Under the pieces are notes generated by a model. It saw only the letters and a list, made by a program, of their open reading frames with translations. It did not search any database and was not told the origin of the DNA. The translations under genes were made by a program, and so were the position numbers. Below, one piece after another: positions 30,038 to 37,830 of a DNA stretch of 40,236 nt; positions within the stretch are counted from its first letter, which is position 1, and each line of letters begins with the position of its first letter. Source of the stretch: an uncultured Solirubrobacter sp. (GTDB taxonomy: Bacteria > Actinomycetota > Thermoleophilia > Solirubrobacterales > Solirubrobacteraceae); assembly GCA_937871635.1 (NCBI GenBank), contig CALMNS010000803.1:1-40236 (forward strand), in the 5' to 3' direction.

Positions 30038-31554
30038 GTGCACCTGTCCTGCAGGTCAGCGGGCTCACCAAGCGGTTCCCCGGGGTGGTGGCGCTCGACG
30101 ACGTCAGCGTCGAGGTTCGCCGCGAGGAGGTCGTCGGGCTCATCGGCCAGAACGGCTCAGGCAAGTCCTCCCTGCTCAAGATCCTCGCCGGCGTCCAGTC
30201 GGCCGACGCCGGTGAGATCCGCCTGCGCGGCGAGGTCATCCGACCGCGGTCGGTGGCAGCCGCCAATCAGCTCGGGATTGGGATGGTGTTTCAAGAGCAG
30301 TCCTTGCTCCCGAACCTGACGGTGGCGGAGAACATCTTCCTCGGCAAGGACCACCCCGCGACCCGGCGCGGCTGGTATCGCTGGGGCGCCCTCCGCACAG
30401 CCGCGCGGGCCCAACTGCGTAAGATCGAGACCGACATCGATCCGGGCACCGTGGTCGGCGAACTGCCGTTCGGTCAGCGCCAGATGGTCGAGCTGGCGAA
30501 GGTGCTGGCGCTCGAGGAGCTGGTCGACGTCCCGCTCGTGATCCTCTTCGACGAGCCGACTTCGGTGCTCTCCGGCGCCGAGATCGAGATCCTGTTCCGG
30601 CAGATCCAGCGGCTTCGTGAGCGCTCCTCGGTCGTCTTCGTCTCGCATCGGATCGAGGAGGTGCTCGCCGTCTCCGAGCGTGTCTACGTCATGAGCGATG
30701 GTCGGCGCGTCGCGGAGGAGGCGGCGGGAGCGGCCGGCATGGAGGAGCTCTATCGCCTCATGGTGGGCGAGGACCGTGCTGAGGACTACTACCGCGAGGA
30801 GGCACGAGCCGCCGCGAACGTCGACGACTTGCGGCTCTCCGTCCGGGGCGTGTCGGCTGCGGACCGCGTCGCGGACGTCTCGTTCGACCTCCGGGCGGGG
30901 ACGGTGCTCGGCCTGGCTGGCGTGGGCGGCTCGGGCCGGGAAGAGCTGGTGCGCGCCCTGTTCGGCGCCGAACCACTGACGTCCGGCTCGATCGAGCTCG
31001 ACGGGCACCGCGCGAGCTTCCGGTCCCCGTCGCAGGCGGTCGAGGCCGGCATGGGATACGTACCGGCGGAGCGCAAGCTCGAGGGCATGCTGGCGGGCCG
31101 CGACCTGCACGAGAACCTGGTCGCGGCCTCCGGCACTCAGCTGCGACGTGGACCTTGGATCGATCGCCGACGCGAGCGGCCGGTCGTGGACGAGTGGCTG
31201 GCGCGGCTGAAGGTCAAGGCGCCGTCGCCGCGTGTGCGGATCGACCAGCTCAGCGGCGGCAACCAGCAGAAGGTCGTCCTGGGCAAGTGGCTCCTCTCGG
31301 ATCGCCTGCGGGTGCTGATCCTCGACCACCCGACGCGCGGCCTCGACCTAGGCGCGAAGGGCGACGTCTACGACCTCGTCCGGCAGCTGGCCGCGGGAGG
31401 CCTGGCGATCATCCTCCTCTCCGACACGCTGGAGGAGACGCTCGGGCTCTGCGACCAGGTCATCGCCATGCGCGACGGGACGATCACCGGCCGCTTCGAG
31501 GACTGCGTCAACGACAAGCCGGAGTCCGAGGATCTCATCCGGCTGATGGTCTGA
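30034..31554 (+). CDS. Sugar ABC transporter ATP-binding protein, tandem NBD (RbsA type)
   Basis: GQNGSGKSSLLKILAG, LFDEPTSVL, LSGGNQQKVVLGKWL, second Walker B LILDHPTRGLD; GTGA overlap. Confidence 0.93.
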   Translation: MSAPVLQVSGLTKRFPGVVALDDVSVEVRREEVVGLIGQNGSGKSSLLKILAGVQSADAGEIRLRGEVIRPRSVAAANQLGIGMVFQEQSLLPNLTVAENIFLGKDHPATRRGWYRWGALRTAARAQLRKIETDIDPGTVVGELPFGQRQMVELAKVLALEELVDVPLVILFDEPTSVLSGAEIEILFRQIQRLRERSSVVFVSHRIEEVLAVSERVYVMSDGRRVAEEAAGAAGMEELYRLMVGEDRAEDYYREEARAAANVDDLRLSVRGVSAADRVADVSFDLRAGTVLGLAGVGGSGREELVRALFGAEPLTSGSIELDGHRASFRSPSQAVEAGMGYVPAERKLEGMLAGRDLHENLVAASGTQLRRGPWIDRRRERPVVDEWLARLKVKAPSPRVRIDQLSGGNQQKVVLGKWLLSDRLRVLILDHPTRGLDLGAKGDVYDLVRQLAAGGLAIILLSDTLEETLGLCDQVIAMRDGTITGRFEDCVNDKPESEDLIRLMV

Positions 31555-31571
31555 CTGGAGGCATACACGAC

Positions 31572-32582
31572 ATGAGCACCTCCTCGTCCACCTCAAGTCC
31601 CCCGGCGCCGCAACTCCCATCGGCACTGCGTCGGCTCCGACTCAGAGCTGGCACCGAACTCGCTGGACTCATTCCGCTGGCTGTCCTCGTCGTCCTCGTC
31701 CTCGCCGTCTCGTTGGCGGAGCCCTCGTTCCTGGGCACGCAGTCGCTCAAGGCGACCGCGATCACCGCGGGCCCGATCCTCCTGCTCGCGTTCGGCAGCA
31801 CCTTGGTCATCCTCATCGGCGGCTTCGATCTCTCCGTAGCTGCGCTGACCACCTTCGGCTCAGTGCTGCTGGCCAAGTGGCTGCCAGGAACGGGTTCGCT
31901 GGTCGGTGTCCTGCTCGTCGTTTTGGCTGCCACCGGCCTCGGGGCACTGCAGGGTTGGGTCCACGGCGTGACGCAGATCCCGTCTTTCATCGTCACCCTC
32001 GGGGGCCTGGGCATCTTCACCGGCCTTGCACTGCTGGTGTCCGACGCGACGGCGATCCCGATCACGGAGAACACGGGCCTACTCGACACGATCGGGTTGG
32101 AGTTCGCCGGCATCCCGAACGCGGTCACCGTCGTCGTGGTCGTGCTCGTCCTGCTCGCCGCGGTCATGCGCTACACCCCGCTCGGGCGTGACGTCTACGC
32201 CCTCGGTGCGGCCGAACCGGCCGCCCGGATGTCGGGGACCCGAGCGTTGCGCGTCCGAGTCATCGTCTTCGCGACGTCGGGGATGTGCGCCGGGCTCGCG
32301 GCGGTGTTGCTCGCCGCTCAGACGTCCTTCGGATCGCCGACCCTGGCCAACAACCTGCTTCTGCCCACCGTCGCGGCCGTGGTGGTTGGCGGCACCGCCG
32401 TCTCCGGCGGGGTCGGCGGACTGGGACGCAGCCTCGTCGGCGGGCTCATCGTCACCACGGTCACGGCCGGCACGGTGGTCCTCGGCTTCGACCCCGCGCT
32501 GCAGAACGTCGCGTTCGGGATCGGGGTCCTGGTCGCGGTGGCGTTGACGACCGACCGCCGCAAGCTCGGCACCATCAAGTGA
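31572..32582 (+). CDS. Sugar ABC transporter permease (RbsC type), second
   Basis: LAFGSTLVILIGGFDLSVAALTTFGSVLLA; GGTAVSGGVGGLGRSLVGGLIV. Confidence 0.9.
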   Translation: MSTSSSTSSPPAPQLPSALRRLRLRAGTELAGLIPLAVLVVLVLAVSLAEPSFLGTQSLKATAITAGPILLLAFGSTLVILIGGFDLSVAALTTFGSVLLAKWLPGTGSLVGVLLVVLAATGLGALQGWVHGVTQIPSFIVTLGGLGIFTGLALLVSDATAIPITENTGLLDTIGLEFAGIPNAVTVVVVVLVLLAAVMRYTPLGRDVYALGAAEPAARMSGTRALRVRVIVFATSGMCAGLAAVLLAAQTSFGSPTLANNLLLPTVAAVVVGGTAVSGGVGGLGRSLVGGLIVTTVTAGTVVLGFDPALQNVAFGIGVLVAVALTTDRRKLGTIK

Positions 32583-33571
32583 GCCGCGAGCCGCAGCCAG
32601 TCGGTCACGCACGACTCGGCGCCACCGACCTCGAGGTGCCCCAACTCGCGTTCGGGGCCTCACCGCTCGGCAAGACGTTCCGGGACGTCTCGCTCGCGGA
32701 GGGCGGCATGGCACTCAGCGCGGCACTCGACCTCGGCGTGAACCTGATCGACGTGGCGCCCTTCTACGGCCTCGGACTGGCCGAGCGGCGTCTCGGCGAG
32801 CTCCTGCGAGACGTACCGCGAGAGCGCTTCCTGCTGTCCACCAAGGTCGGTCGATACGGCCCCGAGATCGCCGATTGCGACTACTCGGCAGCGCGCACGC
32901 GCGCGAGCGTCGAGGAGAGCCTGCGCCGCCTCCGGGTCGAGCACCTCGACCTCGCGCTCGTCCACGACGTTGAGTTCGCCGATCTGGAGCAGGTCCTTGC
33001 CGAGGCGCTTCCGGCGCTTGCGGCGCTCAAGGCCGAGGGCAAGGCTCGCTACATCGGGGTCACCGGGCTCCCACTCGCCCTGCTCGACCGGCTCGCGAGC
33101 GCCCATCCGATCGACGTGGTGCTGTCCTACTCGCACTACGCCCTGACGGACGACGCGCTGGCGGCGTACCTCCCCCGCTTCGAGGCGGGGGCCATCGGCG
33201 TGATCAACGCATCGCCGCTGGTTGCCGGTCACCTGACGCAGCGCGGGGCGCCGGACTGGCATCCGGCGCCGGCGCGCTTCCGCGACGCGTGCCGCGAGGC
33301 CGCCGCGCTTTGCCGGGACCGCGGCGCGAGCCTCGAGCGCCTCGCGGTGCAGTACGCCACCTCGCACGACGGGATCCCGACGACGCTCGTGGGCACCGCC
33401 AACGCGGAGAACCTCCGCGATCTCGTGCGCTGGCTCCTGGAGCCTCTCGACGAGGAGCTCCTGGAGGACGTCCTGGCCGTGCTGGCCCCGACACATAACC
33501 TCACCTGGCCGCAGGGACGCCCGGAGAACAACTTCGTCGATCCCGCGGTCGTGAGGGCCGAGCTGGCATGA
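32579..33571 (+). CDS. Aldo/keto reductase (D-threo-aldose/L-galactose/L-fucose dehydrogenase-like)
   Basis: FGASPLGKTF, NLIDVAPFYGLGLAERRLGELL, LALVHDVEF, NASPLVAGHL; GTGA overlap. Confidence 0.88.
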   Translation: MSREPQPVGHARLGATDLEVPQLAFGASPLGKTFRDVSLAEGGMALSAALDLGVNLIDVAPFYGLGLAERRLGELLRDVPRERFLLSTKVGRYGPEIADCDYSAARTRASVEESLRRLRVEHLDLALVHDVEFADLEQVLAEALPALAALKAEGKARYIGVTGLPLALLDRLASAHPIDVVLSYSHYALTDDALAAYLPRFEAGAIGVINASPLVAGHLTQRGAPDWHPAPARFRDACREAAALCRDRGASLERLAVQYATSHDGIPTTLVGTANAENLRDLVRWLLEPLDEELLEDVLAVLAPTHNLTWPQGRPENNFVDPAVVRAELA

Positions 33572-33700
33572 GGGCACTCGTCGTCGACGCCGATTCAAGT
33601 CCGCGTCCCGGGTCCTCGCTGACGGACGACGAGCTGGCTCGTCGCCGCGTTCGGGTGACGTCCGACCGAGTTGCACGGCCAACGATAGACGCGTGGCGTC
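33568..33700 (+). pseudogene. N-terminal relic of an ADH paralogous to the 23517..24695 enzyme
   Basis: MRALVVDADSSPRPGSSLTDDELARRRVRVTSDRVARPTIDAWRR matches MKALVLDADWEPRPGYLPSEHERSERRAREGSAIWRNPR in order; the remaining enzyme is absent. Confidence 0.6.
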
Positions 33701-33817
33701 GACGGCGCGTCGCCCGCCATGGAGCGCGCCGCCGAGCCGTGCGGCGCCGAGGTCCTCATCGTCCCGACCCGCACAGCGCCTGATCGGCGCCCGGCCCATC
33801 CCGAACACAGGAGAAAC

Positions 33818-34225
33818 GTGGACATCCGATCCGAAGCCACCGTCGAGCCGATCCTCGAGCACGAGACCGTCAAGGTTCACTCGCTGTTCCCGAAGTTCTC
33901 CTTCCGGGAGCAGACCGAAGGCTCGTACCTCGAGTTCGTCGACGTGTTCGAGATCCGCGCCGGTGCCCAGGCCGAACCGCACTACCACGACACGCACGAG
34001 TTCTACTTCCTGCTCGAAGGTGACGCCGTCGTCCAGATCGAGGATGAGGCCTCCCACGTCCGCCCAGGCGACCTCATCCACATTCCGCGCAACGCCAAGC
34101 ACTCCATCTGGCCCACGACGGACAGAGGGGTCAAGGCGTTCTGCTTCGCGGTGAGCTACCAGGAGCCGGAGCTCCCGGGCTACACACCCGCAGAGCTCCC
34201 GCCCGTCGAGCCGGCCGCCCAGTGA
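33818..34225 (+). CDS. Cupin domain protein
   Basis: AEPHYHDTHEFYFLLEGDAVVQIEDEASHVRPGDLIHIPRNAKHSIW; CAGGAG SD before GTG. Confidence 0.88.
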   Translation: MDIRSEATVEPILEHETVKVHSLFPKFSFREQTEGSYLEFVDVFEIRAGAQAEPHYHDTHEFYFLLEGDAVVQIEDEASHVRPGDLIHIPRNAKHSIWPTTDRGVKAFCFAVSYQEPELPGYTPAELPPVEPAAQ

Positions 34226-35331
34226 GTCGCGCCTTCCTGGTGGACCCGGTGCGGCGCCGCAGTGGCCTCGCCACGATCAGGGAGCCCGCGCGACGATGCG
34301 CCCACGACGTGATCCTCGACGTCCTCGAGGTCGGCATCTGCGGCACCGACCGCGAGATCGTTGAGTTCGCCTTCGGCGAGCCGCCGACGGGCGAGGACCG
34401 TCTCGTGCTGGGGCACGAGTGCCTCGCCCGGGTGGTTGGTCCGGCCCCGGACGGAACGGGCTTGCAGGACGAGCAGCTCGCCGTGCCGATCGTCCGGGAC
34501 CCCTGTGAGGCCGCCGACTGTGCGCCCTGCCGTCACGACGACCAGGACTTCTGCCTTACCGGCCAGTTCGCCGAGCACGGCATCCGCCGGGCGCACGGGT
34601 TCCTCGCCGAGCGGATCGTCATGCCGGCCGCGCGACTCGTAGCGGTCCCGGACGCGTTGCGCGCGACGGCGGTGCTGGCGGAGCCGCTCACGGTCGCCGA
34701 GAAGGTCCTGCGACAGCTGGCAGCCGTGGCGGGACGGGTGCCGTCCACCGGCGCGGCCCGGCCCGGGGCGGCGCTCGTCGTCGGCGCCGGCCCGATTGGG
34801 TTGCTCGCTGCCATGGCGCTGGTCCTGCGCGGCTGGACGGTGACGGTAGGGGCCCGTTCGGTGGCGCCGACGCCCAACGCCCGCTTCGCCGAGGCGCTCG
34901 GAGCACGGTATGTCTCCACCCATGAGCTGCCGTTAGGCGTCCTCGCCGCCGAGACGGGAGGCTTCGAGCTGGTGCTAGAAGCGGCCGGCGACGCAACGGT
35001 GGCGCTGGAGGCGACGGCCGGGCTGCGACCAAACGGCATCCTCGCACTGACCGGCCTGAGCCTGCCGGGACCCCCGCGCGCCGGCTTCGACCTCGGGGAG
35101 GTCATCCGCCGGGTGGTCCTCGGCAACCAGGTGTTGCTCGGCAGCGTGAACGCCGCCCGCGCCGACTTCGAGGCGGCCATCGCCGACCTGCTGCGTGCCG
35201 AGGAACGGTGGCCAGGGCTAGCGGAGCAGCTCATCACGAGCCGGTACCCGCTCGAGCGGTCCGCGGACGCGATCCACACCTCCGGTGGCATCAAGGCCGT
35301 CATCGAGGTCCAAGAGGCCCAAGCGGCGTGA
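34222..35331 (+). CDS. Zn-dependent alcohol/glucose dehydrogenase family protein
   Basis: EVGICGTDREIVEFAFGEPP, GHECLARV, AEPLTVAEK, GAGPIGLLAAMAL. Confidence 0.87.
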   Translation: MSRAFLVDPVRRRSGLATIREPARRCAHDVILDVLEVGICGTDREIVEFAFGEPPTGEDRLVLGHECLARVVGPAPDGTGLQDEQLAVPIVRDPCEAADCAPCRHDDQDFCLTGQFAEHGIRRAHGFLAERIVMPAARLVAVPDALRATAVLAEPLTVAEKVLRQLAAVAGRVPSTGAARPGAALVVGAGPIGLLAAMALVLRGWTVTVGARSVAPTPNARFAEALGARYVSTHELPLGVLAAETGGFELVLEAAGDATVALEATAGLRPNGILALTGLSLPGPPRAGFDLGEVIRRVVLGNQVLLGSVNAARADFEAAIADLLRAEERWPGLAEQLITSRYPLERSADAIHTSGGIKAVIEVQEAQAA

Positions 35332-36479
35332 CCCGCGGACAGGCCCTCGGCTTGGGCGTGGTCGGCGCCGGCAGCGTCTCCCTGAAGGGCATCCTGCCGC
35401 ACCTCACGCAGGCCGATCTGGCCGATCGGGCTCGCGTGGTCGCGGTGTGCGATCCGGTGGAGGGCAGGGCCGCCGCTGCCGCCCGACGTTTCAGCGTCGA
35501 GTGTGCCTACGAGACGCTCGACGCCCTGTTGGCGGATCCGGCGGTCGACGCGATCACCATCGCCTCGCCGATCGGCGTCCACTACGAGCAAGGCCGCCGC
35601 GCGCTGCTGGCCGGCAAACACGTGCACTTCAACAAGACCATGACCGTGACCACGGCGGAGGCGGACGACCTCATCGACCTAGCCGCGGACCGAGACCTGC
35701 GGATCGTCGCCTCACCCGGCGAGATGCTGCGCCCCTACAACCAGCGCATCAAGACCATGATCGCAGAGGGCCGGATCGGGCGGGTCTGCTGGGCGATCTG
35801 CGGCGCGGCCTTCGAGACCTACCACGAGTCCGAGGCCGTCCGGGGCGGCGACGACATCCTGTCCACCGTCGATCCCAGCTGGTACTTCAGCAAGCCGGGC
35901 GGCGGCCCGCTCTACGACATGACCGTCTACGCCCTGCATGCCCTCACCGGAATCCTTGGTCCGGTCCGGCGGGTCACCGGGCTCTCAGGGATCCGCATCC
36001 CCGAGCGCTCGTTTCACGGTCAGATCGTCCGCGGCGACGCCGACGACAACACGGTCGTCCTCCTCGACTTCGGTGAGGGGCTCTTCGCAGTCGCCTACGG
36101 CACCGCGGCCGGGAGCCTGACCAGCTGGGACGACTGGAGCGGGCGCTATTTCGGGACGGAGGGCCGTATCGATGGCCTCCTGCTGGACGGCGAGCCGTTC
36201 GAGTTCCCTGGCTGCGAACTCGCCCGCAGCCATCCCGACGGCGGCACCCGTCCGGGGCGCGGGGGCAACGAGTGGTTGCTCCCCCACGTCACCGGAGTGC
36301 ACCGCGACATCGATGAACAGCACGTCTTCGAGGACATCATGCAGCTCGTCGACTGGGTGCGGGACGACATCGCGTCACCCGTGACGGCCGAGCACGCCCG
36401 TCACGTCATCGACATCATCGAGGCGGCGTACCGTGCCGCCGCCACCGGGGCCGCTCAGCCGCTGAGCACCAGCTTCTGA
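35328..36479 (+). CDS. Gfo/Idh/MocA family oxidoreductase
   Basis: GLGVVGAGSVSLKGILPHL, AVDAITIASPIGVHYEQGRRALLAGKHVHFNKTMTVTTAEADDLIDLA; GTGA overlap. Confidence 0.9.
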   Translation: MTRGQALGLGVVGAGSVSLKGILPHLTQADLADRARVVAVCDPVEGRAAAAARRFSVECAYETLDALLADPAVDAITIASPIGVHYEQGRRALLAGKHVHFNKTMTVTTAEADDLIDLAADRDLRIVASPGEMLRPYNQRIKTMIAEGRIGRVCWAICGAAFETYHESEAVRGGDDILSTVDPSWYFSKPGGGPLYDMTVYALHALTGILGPVRRVTGLSGIRIPERSFHGQIVRGDADDNTVVLLDFGEGLFAVAYGTAAGSLTSWDDWSGRYFGTEGRIDGLLLDGEPFEFPGCELARSHPDGGTRPGRGGNEWLLPHVTGVHRDIDEQHVFEDIMQLVDWVRDDIASPVTAEHARHVIDIIEAAYRAAATGAAQPLSTSF

Positions 36480-36506
36480 TCGGCAGGATCAGCCAAGGAG
36501 GCAGTC

Positions 36507-37421
36507 ATGCGCATCGACCTCGCCAACTCCCCCGTCGCCTGGGGCGTCGACCACCTCGAGCGGAAAGGGCTCCCGCGTTGGGAGACTGTGTTCGACGAGA
36601 TCAAGCGGGCCGGCTACGACGCGGTCGAGCTCGGGCCGCTCGGCTACCTCCCGCTCGAGCGGGGTCGGGCAGCGGCCGAACTCCGGGCACGCGGGCTGCG
36701 CGTGGCGGGGTCGTTCATGCTCGAGCCCGTCCACGATCCCGACCGGCGCGACACGGTGCTCGACGGCGCTCGCCGGGCCGCGGAGTTCATCGCCGACGCC
36801 GGCGGCAAGTACCTCGTCATCGTCGATTGGGACGCCGACCAGCGGATCCCGACCGCCGGGCGCTGCGACGACGCTCCGCGAATGGACCCGGCCGCGTGGG
36901 AGCGTTACCTCGCCACCTACCTCGAGATATCCCGCATCGCGAGCAGCGACTATGGCCTGACCGCGCTAGCGCATCCGCACGCGGGGACATGGCTCGAATT
37001 CGAGGACGAGACCACGGCGCTGCTCGACTCGACCGATCTGCCGATCTGCATTGACACGGGCCACTTCGCCTACGCCGGAGCCGATCCGGTCGCCATCTAC
37101 GATCGCTATGCCGCCCGAGTCCCGCATCTGAACTTCAAGGACGTCGATGGCGCGGTCCGCGAGCGCGCGCTCGCCGACCACCTCGGCTTCTTCAAGGCCG
37201 TTGACGCCGGGATCTTCTGCCCGCTGGGGGAAGGCGTGGTCGACTTCCCCGGTCTGCGCGCGGCCCTCGAACGGCACGGCTACGAGGGTCCGGCGACAGT
37301 CGAGCAAGACCGCGATCCCCAGAGGGACAGCACGGCGCTTGAGGACGCGCGTCGCAGCCTCGAGTACCTCCGCTCGGTCGGACTGGCCGACGGGGGGACT
37401 CCGGTATCGGCGACCCCGTGA
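36507..37421 (+). CDS. IolE-like sugar phosphate isomerase/epimerase (TIM barrel), paralog of 22587..23504
   Basis: AWGVDHLE, AHPHAGTWLEFEDE, CIDTGHFAYAGADPVAIYDRY, LNFKDVDG, IFCPLGEGVVDF, ATVEQDRDP. Confidence 0.87.
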   Translation: MRIDLANSPVAWGVDHLERKGLPRWETVFDEIKRAGYDAVELGPLGYLPLERGRAAAELRARGLRVAGSFMLEPVHDPDRRDTVLDGARRAAEFIADAGGKYLVIVDWDADQRIPTAGRCDDAPRMDPAAWERYLATYLEISRIASSDYGLTALAHPHAGTWLEFEDETTALLDSTDLPICIDTGHFAYAGADPVAIYDRYAARVPHLNFKDVDGAVRERALADHLGFFKAVDAGIFCPLGEGVVDFPGLRAALERHGYEGPATVEQDRDPQRDSTALEDARRSLEYLRSVGLADGGTPVSATP

Positions 37422-37439
37422 CACAAGCATGATCCGATG

Positions 37440-37470
37440 AGCGCTTGCGCAGACGTGCCAGCAAAGCGCT
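37440..37470. terminator. Imperfect hairpin after the second IolE-like gene
   Basis: AGCGCTTGC (37440-37448) with GCAAAGCGCT (37461-37470), one-base bulge, 12-nt loop. Confidence 0.35.
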
Positions 37471-37532
37471 TGGGCGTCCTCCGGACCCGCTCCGACCCCG
37501 ACCGACACCCACTCGGTCGACCCACGCGCGGC

Positions 37533-37725
37533 TGGAGTTCCCCCGGTTCGGGGGAGATCTAACGGCCGGGCCACCTGGCCGGCCGGGCAAGGGTGCCTGT
37601 CATGCCCAAGACTCCGCCGTACTCCGATGACGGCCGTCGCGACGCCTGATCAGCGACGAGCGCGACGAGTTGCGGCGCTTGCGCCGAGAGCTCAGGTGGT
37701 CGCAGAACCAGGGACCGGATTCAGA
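37533..37725 (+). pseudogene. Second IS3-type relic (terminal sequence, orfA N-terminus, displaced orfA C-terminal piece)
   Basis: TGGAGTTCCCCCGGTTCG end shared with 18374; MPKTPPYSDD (37602) and, in another frame, LISDERDELRRLRRELR. Confidence 0.6.
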
Positions 37726-37731
37726 ACGCGG

Positions 37732-37796
37732 CTTGACGACAGGTCCTCATTCTGTATACAGTACTTTGGTATGCGCTCAGGTCGTTTCGGGCGCGA
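37732..37796 (+). promoter_or_regulatory. Promoter/operator module B for the HisD-like operon: TTGACG-18-TACAGT with CTGTATACAG and ATGCGCTCAG leader block
   Basis: Same spacing and sequence blocks as 27665; perfect 10-bp palindrome CTGTATACAG at 37752-37761. Confidence 0.7.
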
Positions 37797-37830
37797 GGCA
37801 AATACGGGTCCCAATGGGAGGGAGCAGACA

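Noticed and set aside
28961-30043. 360-aa minus-strand ORF antisense to the RbsC-type permease
   Set aside because: Low-complexity D/R/Q/P-rich text typical of antisense frames over GC-rich genes
30157-31329. 390-aa minus-strand ORF antisense to the RbsA-type ATPase
   Set aside because: Shadow ORF; plus strand has all ABC motifs
32660-34102. 480-aa minus-strand ORF over the AKR, ADH relic and cupin
   Set aside because: Runs across several plus-strand genes with no recognisable domain
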